DNA of 5,618 bases, taken from an uncultured beta proteobacterium. Its GTDB lineage: Bacteria; Pseudomonadota; Gammaproteobacteria; Burkholderiales; Burkholderiaceae_C. Each line of letters starts with the position of its first letter. Position 1 is the first letter of the stretch. Under the pieces are notes generated by a model. That model made no database searches. It was not told the origin of the DNA and was given only the letters and a program-made list of their open reading frames with translations. Of this stretch, positions 1 to 5,618 are shown one piece after another. The DNA lies in the NCBI GenBank assembly GCA_903928325.1, contig CAIYQF010000007.1:1-5618 (forward strand), read 5' to 3'. A program made the translations under genes and the position numbers.

Positions 1-1094
1 GCGACTTCACCATCAACGCCATGTACTACGACCCGGCCACGCAAATCGTGGTCGACTACCACCAGGGCCTCAAAGACGCGAAAAACCAGACCCTTCGCAT
101 GATTGGCGACGCGGCCACGCGCTACCGCGAGGACCCGGTGCGCATCATTCGTGCAGTGCGCTTTAGCGCCAAGCTCAGCGCGCTGGGCTTCAAGCTCGAC
201 CCCAAAACGGCTGCGCCCATTGCGCAATGTCTACCGCTATTGGGTGATGTGCCGCAAAGCCGCTTGTTTGACGAAATGCTCAAGCTGCTGCAAACCGGGC
301 ACGCGCTGGCGTCCATCGCCCAGCTGCGCAAGCTGGGTTTGGCGCGCGGCATTTACCCGCTGCTCGACGTGGTGGTGGAGCGGGCGGACACGCCTTTTGT
401 CAACGCCGCGCTGGTGGATACCGATCGGCGCGTGGGCGAAGGCAAGGCCGTGGCGCCCAGCTTTTTGCTGGCCTGCGTGCTCTGGGGCGAGGTGCGTGAC
501 GGTTGGGCTGCGCGCCTGAACCAGCGCCAACACAGCCACCCGGCGCTGCAAGACGCGATTGACGACGTCTTCCACGCCCACATCGGCGACGTGTCGGGCC
601 GGGGTAAGCTGGCCGGTGACATGCGCGAGATATGGATGATGCAGCCGCGCTTTGAGAAACGCGTGGGCAGCGCGCCCTTTGGTCTGGTGCAGCAAGAGCG
701 CTTTCGCGCCGCCTTTGACTTCATGCGACTGCGTGCCGACATTGGCGAAGTCGATGAAGTCTTGGCCGACTGGTGGCAAGAGTTCAGCACCGCAGACGAC
801 CAGTTGCGCGACGACCTGGTGGACCAGGTGCGCCAGGAAACGCAAAAACGCCCGCGCGTGCCCAAAATGCAGCGCGCCCCAGCGCCCGAGGGCGGCGTTG
901 CGAACGCAGTCGCACCGTCTAAACCTGCCGCGAACGTGCAAGGCGCAGCCGCCCAGGGAGAAGCGCCAGTGCAGGATGACGGCAACGACGAAGCCGTTCG
1001 CCCCAAGCGCCGCCGCCGCCGTCGTACCGGTGGCAGCGCGGGTGACGGCGCGCAGGGCGCTGGCGCCCCGCGTGGCGACCACCCTGCCGACTGA
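1..1094 (+). CDS. pcnB: Poly(A) polymerase I (PcnB), C-terminal part, 5' end off the window
   Basis: PcnB adds 3' poly(A) tails to RNA and so marks transcripts for decay. The first full codon is at 3, and 363 residues precede the TGA at 1092-1094. The fragment opens with DFTINAMYYD (fragment residues 1-10), the conserved end of the class II nucleotidyltransferase head. It continues with YREDPVRIIRAVRF (about 41-54), the neck motif shared by PcnB and CCA-adding enzymes. The catalytic DxD region lies upstream and is not visible. A helical body follows to about residue 280. The tail is Pro/Ala-rich and ends in a basic patch with six consecutive arginines (336-341, nt 1008-1025). This long basic tail is typical of PcnB and not of bacterial tRNA CCA transferases, and probably binds RNA. 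folK follows after 24 nt, a common arrangement in betaproteobacteria. The family is clear; PcnB over a CCA enzyme rests on the tail and the neighbour. Confidence 0.93.
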   Translation, partial: DFTINAMYYDPATQIVVDYHQGLKDAKNQTLRMIGDAATRYREDPVRIIRAVRFSAKLSALGFKLDPKTAAPIAQCLPLLGDVPQSRLFDEMLKLLQTGHALASIAQLRKLGLARGIYPLLDVVVERADTPFVNAALVDTDRRVGEGKAVAPSFLLACVLWGEVRDGWAARLNQRQHSHPALQDAIDDVFHAHIGDVSGRGKLAGDMREIWMMQPRFEKRVGSAPFGLVQQERFRAAFDFMRLRADIGEVDEVLADWWQEFSTADDQLRDDLVDQVRQETQKRPRVPKMQRAPAPEGGVANAVAPSKPAANVQGAAAQGEAPVQDDGNDEAVRPKRRRRRRTGGSAGDGAQGAGAPRGDHPAD

Positions 1095-1118
1095 CCGCCA
1101 CCGAAAGCGCCCCAGGCC

Positions 1119-1580
1119 ATGCGCGATAGCGTTGTCGCCACCATCGGCCTGGGCGCTAACCTGGGCGACGCAGCGGCCACGGTCCAGGTCGCCATCGCAT
1201 CCATTGGTGCCCTAGCGCAGACGCAGTTGCTGCGCGCCTCGTCGCTCTACCGCAGCGCCCCGGTGGATTCCAGCGGGCCAGACTATGTCAACGCCGTGGT
1301 GCAGGTGCGCACCGCCCTGAGCGCCCCGGCGTTGCTGGCCACACTCCAAACCATAGAGCTTGCCGCCGGGCGCGAACGTCCCTACCGTAACGCCCCGCGT
1401 ACCCTAGACTTGGACCTGCTGCTCTATGGCGACGCCCACATCAGCAGCCCGGCGCTGACCGTGCCCCATCCGCGCATGCAACAACGCGCTTTTGTACTGC
1501 TGCCGCTGGCCGAGATTGCGCCCCAGTTGGTGTCTGCAGCGGCGTTGCACGCGGTGCGTGGGCAGCGCGTTCAGCGTTAG
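1119..1580 (+). CDS. folK: 2-amino-4-hydroxy-6-hydroxymethyldihydropteridine diphosphokinase (HPPK)
   Basis: This cytoplasmic enzyme moves pyrophosphate from ATP to 6-hydroxymethyl-7,8-dihydropterin, the step before dihydropteroate synthase in folate synthesis. The 153-residue product is near the usual family length of about 160. Visible motifs are GLGANLGD (residues 10-17), the YRSAPVDSSGPDYVNAV substrate region (44-60) and the signature PRTLDLDLLLYG (93-104). By comparison with the E. coli enzyme, R85 and R94 would be catalytic arginines, D97 and D99 the two magnesium ligands, and H117 and R123 the remaining active-site residues; all are present. The C-terminus after AEIAP is slightly short. 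The ATG at 1119 lies 24 nt past the pcnB stop and gives the full N-terminal beta strand. Its Shine-Dalgarno is weak (GAAAG at 1103-1107), so translation may be coupled to pcnB. The two genes probably share a transcript. Confidence 0.96.
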   Translation: MRDSVVATIGLGANLGDAAATVQVAIASIGALAQTQLLRASSLYRSAPVDSSGPDYVNAVVQVRTALSAPALLATLQTIELAAGRERPYRNAPRTLDLDLLLYGDAHISSPALTVPHPRMQQRAFVLLPLAEIAPQLVSAAALHAVRGQRVQR

Positions 1581-1645
1581 CGGGTGCGCGCCTGGTCTGC
1601 ATCGCTGCAGCCGCGCTTGAAGCCGTGCTGCGCCTAGATTGGTTA

Positions 1646-1674
1646 TTGATAGTCAAAAGAATAAAAATTACAAA
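1646..1674 (+). promoter_or_regulatory. Candidate sigma70 promoter for the tpsB-tpsA operon
   Basis: The -35 box TTGATA (1646-1651) matches TTGACA at 5 of 6 positions. After exactly 17 nt, the -10 box TACAAA (1669-1674) matches TATAAT at 4 of 6. Transcription would start near 1681, giving a leader of about 75 nt. The AT-rich setting and the change of gene family make a promoter here expected. A second, weaker candidate is TTGAAA (1704-1709) with TATATC (1729-1734) at a 19-nt spacing; it would overlap the TCAG array. The assignment rests on sequence match alone. Confidence 0.4.
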
Positions 1675-1689
1675 AATTTTTTTCGGCTA

Positions 1690-1705
1690 AAGCCCCATTT
1701 GGCTT
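1690..1705 (+). other. Small hairpin in the putative tpsB leader
   Basis: AAGCC (1690-1694) and GGCTT (1701-1705) are perfect complements around a 6-nt loop CCATTT. A T-run (1677-1683) lies before the hairpin instead of after it, so on the + strand it does not look like an intrinsic terminator. On the - strand the hairpin is followed by an A7 tract, not T, once the complement is taken in the right direction, so it is no better there. It may be a leader structure or chance. Confidence 0.25.
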
Positions 1706-1710
1706 GAAAA

Positions 1711-1750
1711 CGTCAGTAAATATCAGCTTATATCAGGAATTGTCAGGTAA
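1711..1750 (+). repeat. Four TCAG direct repeats in exact 10-nt register
   Basis: TCAG occurs at 1713-1716, 1723-1726, 1733-1736 and 1743-1746, each exactly 10 nt from the next. The two middle copies extend to ATATCAG (1720-1726 and 1730-1736). The base before each TCAG is G, A, A, G, always a purine. The array ends 5 nt before the GTG start at 1756, and its last copy merges with the probable Shine-Dalgarno. Spacing of about one helical turn would put all four copies on one DNA face. The pattern is plainly visible; any role as a protein operator or a leader RNA element is inference. Confidence 0.6.
1745..1750 (+). promoter_or_regulatory. Probable ribosome-binding site that favours the GTG start of tpsB
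   Basis: AGGTAA (1745-1750) has AGG 8 nt before the GTG at 1756, a normal Shine-Dalgarno distance. The competing ATG at 1780 is preceded by AACGGCGCC, which has no purine-rich site. This supports GTG 1756, though ATG 1780 would give a shorter and more usual signal peptide. Confidence 0.45.
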
Positions 1751-1755
1751 CGAGC

Positions 1756-3546
1756 GTGTGTGTGCCTATAAACGGCGCCATGAATAACGAAATCGTCAAT
1801 AACTCAAAAATCGAATACAAATGCGATTTTTGTGTTTTTCTACTGACCTTTACCACTTTCGCCGCGCTGGCGACCTGGTGGCCGGCTTCTGCACACGCCA
1901 AGACGCTGGCCGACGCGGGCGTGCTGCAACAGCAACTCGAGCGCGACAAAGTGCCGGCCGTTCCGCTGCGCCCGTTGCGCCCAAGCACGGCCGCCGACGC
2001 GGCACAGGACATCGCGCCCGCCAAGGGCGAACCAACCGTGGTGGTGGACGCTTTTACTTTCCAGGGCAACACGGTGCTGGACGATGCGCAGTTGCGCGCT
2101 GCCGTGGCGCACCTGGTGGGCCGCCCATTGGGCTATGCAGCCTTGCAAAGCAGCGCCGATGCGGTGGCCGACCTGTACCGCCGACGCGGCCTGGTTGTTC
2201 AAGCCTATTTGCCTGCGCAAGACATTGCCCAAGGCGAAGTGACAGTGGTGGTGATGGAGGCGGTGTTTGGGCAGGCCGTGGTGGTGGGAGAGCCAGGCCA
2301 GCGTGTAGACCCCCAGCGCGTGCTGGACCTGGTGCAGCACCAGCAAGCTGCCGGTGCTTTTGTTCAGGTGGATGCGATTGAGCGGGCGTTACTGCTGGCC
2401 GATGAGTTGCCCGGTGTCAGTGTCACAGGCAACTTGGCCCCTGGCGCACAAGACGGGCAAACCGACCTGGTGTTGCAGCTGGTGGATAAGCCCTTTGTTG
2501 TCGGCAGCGCCTCGCTGGACAACACCGGGTCGGTGTCCACCGGTGTGGTACACGCCAGTCTGGTGTTGGCAATCAACAGCCCCAGCGGCCAGGGCGATGC
2601 CATCAACCTCAACGCCATGGCCAGCGAGGGCGCGCGCTACTCCCGCGTGGCCTACAGCCTGCCCCTGGGGGCCGACGGCTGGCGCATGGCGGTGAACGCC
2701 TCGTACATGGACTACCGCCTGGTCGCCGAGTCCTACCAAAGCTTGAACGCCAGCGGGCAGTCCCATACGGCGGGCTGGGAGCTGAGCTACCCCCTGGTGC
2801 GCAGCCGCAGCGCCAACCTGTCGGCCACGCTGGGCGGCGATTACAAGAGCTACACCAACGTCTCGGGCGGCGCCACGGCGTCCGACTACGGCAACGACGC
2901 GGTGTCCGTGGGCTTGAGCGGCAACAGCGCCGACGCCCTGGGCGGTGGCGGCTACAACGCGTTTTCGCTGGTGGCTACTTCGGGCCAGCTCGACCTCAGC
3001 AAGTCGCCCACCCAGGCTGCCGACGCGCTGACCACGCAAGCCGCTGGCAGTTTTGACAAGCTGCGCTACAGCCTGAGCCGCCAGCAAGACCTAGGGCCTG
3101 CGCTGTCTTTGTGGGCTGCGTTCAGCGGCCAGTGGTCTGGCAAAAACCTGGATTCATCCGAGAAGTTTTACCTGGGTGGCAGCAACGGCGTGCGCGCCTA
3201 CCCCAGCAGCGAGGGCGGGGGCGCGCTGGGGCAGATGGTCAACCTGGAGCTGCGCTGGAGTCTGCCGCAGGGCTTTAGCCTGGTGGGTTTTTATGACTGG
3301 GGCGCAGTCATGGCCAACGTCCAAAACAGCTACACCGGTGCGGCACAGCCCAATACCTATTCCCTGGAGGGCGCGGGCCTGGCGCTGGCTTGGCGCCACC
3401 GCTCGGGCCTGAATGTGCAGGCCACCTACGCCAGGCGCGTGGGCAGCAACCCCAACCCGATTACCACGGCCGTGAACCAGGGCTACGACCAGGATGGGAC
3501 CCTGGTGCTCGATCGGTTCTGGCTCAACGCAACGCTGCCGCTTTAG
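1756..3546 (+). CDS. TpsB outer-membrane transporter of a two-partner secretion system (ShlB/FhaC/HecB family)
   Basis: This Omp85-superfamily barrel exports the partner TpsA protein encoded next door. Read from GTG 1756 it has 596 residues (588 from ATG 1780), a normal family length. Residues about 25-48 form a signal peptide with hydrophobic core CVFLLTFTTFAALA and likely cleavage after AHA (48). A plug-helix segment follows (about 49-70), then POTRA 1 (about 95-172, opening VVVDAFTFQGN and ending near QGEVTVVVMEA) and POTRA 2 (about 173-247). The barrel starts near DNTGSVSTG (255-263). The L6-loop motif reads LGG..GVRAYPSSEGG (473-488) with R480, and the partner motif FYDWG (512-516) holds D514; by analogy with FhaC these would form the conserved Arg-Asp pair. 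VRAY replaces the commoner VRGY. The chain ends in Leu. The three cysteines all lie before the cleavage site. The first 30 or so codons are unusually AT-rich. Confidence 0.93.
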   Translation: MCVPINGAMNNEIVNNSKIEYKCDFCVFLLTFTTFAALATWWPASAHAKTLADAGVLQQQLERDKVPAVPLRPLRPSTAADAAQDIAPAKGEPTVVVDAFTFQGNTVLDDAQLRAAVAHLVGRPLGYAALQSSADAVADLYRRRGLVVQAYLPAQDIAQGEVTVVVMEAVFGQAVVVGEPGQRVDPQRVLDLVQHQQAAGAFVQVDAIERALLLADELPGVSVTGNLAPGAQDGQTDLVLQLVDKPFVVGSASLDNTGSVSTGVVHASLVLAINSPSGQGDAINLNAMASEGARYSRVAYSLPLGADGWRMAVNASYMDYRLVAESYQSLNASGQSHTAGWELSYPLVRSRSANLSATLGGDYKSYTNVSGGATASDYGNDAVSVGLSGNSADALGGGGYNAFSLVATSGQLDLSKSPTQAADALTTQAAGSFDKLRYSLSRQQDLGPALSLWAAFSGQWSGKNLDSSEKFYLGGSNGVRAYPSSEGGGALGQMVNLELRWSLPQGFSLVGFYDWGAVMANVQNSYTGAAQPNTYSLEGAGLALAWRHRSGLNVQATYARRVGSNPNPITTAVNQGYDQDGTLVLDRFWLNATLPL

Positions 3547-3549
3547 CCT

Positions 3550-5618
3550 GTGAATACCACCTACCGCCTGGTCTACAGCGAAGTCCACAAGGCCTGGGTG
3601 GCCGTGGCCGAGCACGTGCGTGGGCGGGGAAAAAAGGGTTCGGTGGTTTTGGTATCGGCCGCCTCTTTGCTGTTTGGTAGCGGGTCCGCGCAGGCCGGTG
3701 TGCCTTTGGCCACCCTGGCGCCTCCTGCCGCGCTGCAATTGCCTACCGGCGCACAGATTGGCGCAGGCACCGTGGCCATCCGACAGACCCAAACCGCTAC
3801 CGCAGCGGCCATGGCCATCGAGCAGAAGTCGGCGCAAGCCATCGTCAACTGGCAAACGTTTAATGTGGGCGCGAACGCCACGGTCATCATCGCCCAGCCC
3901 AGCAGCAGCAGCGCCTTGCTCAACCGCGTACTCGATGCCAACCCGAGCCAGATATGGGGCCAAATCAAGGCCAATGGCCAGGTGTTTTTGACCAACCCCA
4001 GCGGCGTGTACTTTGCGCCCGGCGCCAATGTCAATGTCGGCAGCTTCACCGCCACCACCCACAGCATCAGCGACGAAGACTTCTTAAAGGGCACCTACCG
4101 CTTTGATCGCAAGGGCTCCATCGGCGCCGTGTTGAACCAAGGCACTATCACCGCAGACCTGGGGGGCTATATCGCGCTCTTGGCGCCCGAGGTGGTCAAC
4201 CAGGGCGTGGTGCTGGCCAAGCAAGGCGGCACCGTGGCCATGGCCGCTGGCGAGCGCTATACCTTGCAGTTCAACAGCAACAACCGGCTGGTCAACGTTT
4301 TGGTCAACCCCGCCACCATAGACACCTTAGTCGAAAACGACCAGGCGGTGCAGGCGCCGGGCGGGCTCATTATTTTGTCGGCCCAGGCGGCCAACAGCGT
4401 GCTGGGCGGCGTGGTGAAAAACAGCGGCAACCTGTCGGCCACGGGGCTGGTGAGTGACGGCGGTGTGGTCCGTTTGGTGGCCAGCGGGCGCATCCAAACC
4501 ACCGGCAGCATCCGCGCCAACGCGACGCCGGGCAGCGCAGGCCAGGGCGGGCGCATTGAAGTGATCGCCGACCTGGCCAACCCCAGCAGCAGCACCCAGA
4601 TCTCGGGCAGCCTGAGCGCCCAAGGCGGAAGCCTGGGCGGCGACGGTGGATTTATTGAGACATCGGCCTCTAAGCTGCAGATTGCTGAGGGTGTGCAAGT
4701 CAGTACGACGGCAGCAGCGGGCAAGTCTGGCACCTGGCTACTCGACCCCAACGACTTCACGGTGGGTGCCTCTGGCAACCTCACGCCGGCTTTGTTGTTG
4801 ACGGCGCTCACCTCCAACGACGTGACCATCCAGACCTCCAGCGGCAACGCTGTCACCACCAATGTTTCTGGCGGCACAGGTAGTGCGGGGGGAAATGGCG
4901 ATATCACGATCAGCAGCGCCATCAGCGGCTGGAGTTCGCACACGCTGACGCTGTCGGCCTACGGCAACATAAATATCAACGCGGCGATCACCGGCACCGG
5001 AACCAGCGCGCTGGTAGCCACAGCTGCCACCGGCACCAGTGGGAGCATCAACCTAGGCGCCAACGTCACCACGGGTGGCAGTCAAACCTACAACGGTTCG
5101 CTGGTGCTCAATGCGGGTGCGACCCTGCAGTCGACGTCTGCAGGTGTTGCGGTCACCGGCGGTATCGCCCCCGGCACCGCAAGCGCGCTGACAGTCAGCA
5201 ACGCCACCGCAAGCGCAGTGAGCGGTGCCATTACTGGTGCTATTGCGCTCACCAAAGCGGGCACTGGCACGCTAACCCTGTCGGGCGCCAACACCTACAC
5301 CGGCGCCACCACGGTCAGCGCGGGCACCTTGTCGGTTACCGGCAGCTTGTCTGACAGCACGGCGGTTAGCGTGACCGGTACGTACTCGGTGGGCTCTACG
5401 GACACGGTGGGCTCGATTGCGGGTGCAGGCAGCATCGTGCTGGGTAGCGGCTTTACGCTGACCAGCGGGGGTGACGGCACGTCGACCACCTTCTCGGGCG
5501 TGGCATCGGGCAGCGGCGCGCTGGCCAAGTCGGGCAGCGGCACCCTGACGCTGAGCAACACCGCCAACAGCTACAGCGGGGGCACCACCCTGAGCGCGGG
5601 CACGCTGCTGCTGGGCGC
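3550..5618 (+). CDS. TpsA-family secreted adhesin (filamentous haemagglutinin type), N-terminal part, 3' end off the window
   Basis: This is the exported partner of the upstream TpsB, probably a surface adhesin or biofilm protein. The first in-frame codon that can start it is GTG 3550, one codon past the TpsB stop. It begins an extended signal peptide (ESPR): MNTTYRLVYSEVHKAW, then AVAEHVRGRGKK, a hydrophobic core, and likely cleavage after AQA (47-49). The TPS haemagglutination domain follows (about 62-330), with NWQTFNVG (100-107), and FLTNPSGVYFAPGANVNVG (146-164) in the place of the FhaB-type NPNGI motif. The motif GTWLLDPNDF (394-403) marks the change to a Gly/Ser/Thr/Ala-rich beta-helix-like region with two PATR repeats. 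All 689 visible codons are open and no cysteine is encoded. There is no Shine-Dalgarno, so translation is probably coupled to tpsB. The exact ligand cannot be told. Confidence 0.94.
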   Translation, partial: MNTTYRLVYSEVHKAWVAVAEHVRGRGKKGSVVLVSAASLLFGSGSAQAGVPLATLAPPAALQLPTGAQIGAGTVAIRQTQTATAAAMAIEQKSAQAIVNWQTFNVGANATVIIAQPSSSSALLNRVLDANPSQIWGQIKANGQVFLTNPSGVYFAPGANVNVGSFTATTHSISDEDFLKGTYRFDRKGSIGAVLNQGTITADLGGYIALLAPEVVNQGVVLAKQGGTVAMAAGERYTLQFNSNNRLVNVLVNPATIDTLVENDQAVQAPGGLIILSAQAANSVLGGVVKNSGNLSATGLVSDGGVVRLVASGRIQTTGSIRANATPGSAGQGGRIEVIADLANPSSSTQISGSLSAQGGSLGGDGGFIETSASKLQIAEGVQVSTTAAAGKSGTWLLDPNDFTVGASGNLTPALLLTALTSNDVTIQTSSGNAVTTNVSGGTGSAGGNGDITISSAISGWSSHTLTLSAYGNININAAITGTGTSALVATAATGTSGSINLGANVTTGGSQTYNGSLVLNAGATLQSTSAGVAVTGGIAPGTASALTVSNATASAVSGAITGAIALTKAGTGTLTLSGANTYTGATTVSAGTLSVTGSLSDSTAVSVTGTYSVGSTDTVGSIAGAGSIVLGSGFTLTSGGDGTSTTFSGVASGSGALAKSGSGTLTLSNTANSYSGGTTLSAGTLLLG
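3626..3638 (+). other. G4A6G3 homopolymer run with an in-frame A AAA AAG heptamer in the tpsA signal-peptide codons
   Basis: The bases are GGGG (3626-3629), AAAAAA (3630-3635) and GGG (3636-3638). In the tpsA frame they read ggA AAA AAG, the arrangement of a classical -1 slippery heptamer, encoding G27-K28-K29 of the ESPR. A -1 shift here meets TAG at 3678-3680 and would give a peptide of about 43 residues. Lys codons are expected at this point of an ESPR, so the run may be incidental. The run is a fact; slippage is inference. Confidence 0.3.
5239..5343 (+). repeat. PATR (autotransporter-associated beta-strand) repeat 1 within TpsA
   Basis: TpsA residues 564-598 carry the PATR pattern: LTKAGTGTLTLSGANTYTG followed by ATTVSAGTLSVTG. 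In this family the K.G.GTLTLSG..TY.G.T....GTL pattern forms a turn of a beta-helix passenger. It aligns with the copy at 5512-5616, about 91 residues further on. Confidence 0.85.
5512..5616 (+). repeat. PATR (autotransporter-associated beta-strand) repeat 2 within TpsA
   Basis: TpsA residues 655-689 read LAKSGSGTLTLSNTANSYSG followed by GTTLSAGTLLLG, a second PATR copy with one extra residue before the Tyr compared with copy 1. It is preceded by TTFSGVASGSG, the usual lead-in of such units. The window ends inside or just after it, so more copies may follow. Confidence 0.85.

Larger units (their letters stand above)
1581..1755. other. Intergenic region between folK and the secretion locus
   Basis: This 175-nt gap changes sharply in composition. 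Up to about 1635 it is GC-rich like the flanking genes; from about 1636 to the start of the next gene it is AT-rich. I see no ORF with recognisable content and no tRNA-like structure. A weak 5-bp hairpin lies at 1597-1610 (CTGCA, loop TCGC, TGCAG) without a following T-run, so it is not a good terminator. The individual regulatory candidates are listed separately. Confidence 0.8.

Noticed and set aside
1008..1025. CGC triplet run in pcnB as a functional repeat or mutation hotspot
   Set aside because: It encodes the basic RNA-binding tail expected of PcnB in these bacteria and is only six codons long.
237..1204. Two overlapping long - strand frames opposite pcnB
   Set aside because: The + strand is unambiguous PcnB. 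The antisense products are Arg/Ala/Ser-rich and lack any family signature.
1597..1631. Possible terminator after folK
   Set aside because: Only 5-bp stems are present (1597-1610, or 1607-1611 with 1627-1631 across a 15-nt loop) and neither is followed by a T-run.
1711..1750. TCAG array as a CRISPR or a microsatellite
   Set aside because: The units are 10 nt with only four conserved bases, so there is no repeat-spacer structure and no pure tandem repeat.
1780..1782. ATG as the tpsB start
   Set aside because: Not excluded, but GTG 1756 has an AGG 8 nt upstream while this ATG has no ribosome-binding site. The mature protein is the same either way.
3544..3552. TpsB-TpsA as one gene broken by a premature TAG
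   Set aside because: TpsB ends at a normal barrel end, and a complete ESPR signal peptide begins right after the stop. These are two normal partner genes.
3154..4062. Long open frame on the - strand (302 codons) across the tpsB-tpsA junction
   Set aside because: It lies opposite two clearly coding + strand genes, its His/Gly/Ala-rich product has no recognisable domain, and it is the kind of shadow expected in GC-rich coding DNA.
4257..4943. 228-codon - strand open frame inside tpsA
   Set aside because: It is antisense to the TPS domain, with low-complexity Pro/Leu/Ser content that mirrors the Gly/Ser-rich sense codons.
5088..5567. Two - strand frames opposite the TpsA repeat region, with Val/Pro/Ala-rich products
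   Set aside because: Their repetitive character is the complement of the Thr/Gly/Ser codons of the PATR region, with no independent coding signal.

Overview
The window reads as GC-rich proteobacterial chromosome, most likely a betaproteobacterium of the order Burkholderiales. The pcnB-folK pair, the codon use and the style of the secretion proteins suggest Comamonadaceae or a relative; this placement is inference. All genes are on the + strand. The left edge cuts pcnB and the right edge cuts a large secreted adhesin gene.

Positions 1-1580 hold two housekeeping genes. The first is the 3' part of pcnB (poly(A) polymerase I), which ends in an arginine-rich tail. After 24 nt comes folK (the HPPK enzyme of folate synthesis), with all its catalytic residues in place.

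Positions 1581-1755 are a 175-nt gap whose second half is clearly AT-rich. It holds a candidate sigma70 promoter (TTGATA, 17 nt, TACAAA), an A5T7 tract, a small hairpin, and four TCAG motifs spaced exactly 10 nt apart. The last TCAG runs into the likely ribosome-binding site of the next gene. I see no convincing terminator after folK.

Positions 1756-5618 are a two-partner secretion (type Vb) locus. The upstream gene encodes a complete TpsB outer-membrane transporter of the ShlB/FhaC/HMW1B type: signal peptide, two POTRA domains and a beta-barrel. One codon after its stop, in the same frame, a GTG opens the TpsA substrate gene. TpsA has an extended signal peptide (ESPR), a haemagglutinin-type TPS secretion domain, a WLLDPND junction, and a Gly/Ser/Thr-rich beta-helix region with two autotransporter-associated beta-strand (PATR) repeats. 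It is still open at the window edge after 689 codons. TpsA would cross the inner membrane by Sec, be recognised by the TpsB POTRA domains and be threaded through the TpsB barrel to the cell surface, probably as an adhesin or biofilm matrix protein.

The points most worth a second look are the 10-nt-phased TCAG array, the G4A6G3 run in the TpsA signal-peptide codons (an in-frame A AAA AAG heptamer), the near-zero TpsB-TpsA spacing, and the PATR repeats in a TpsA protein. I see no mobile element, CRISPR array, tRNA or rRNA.
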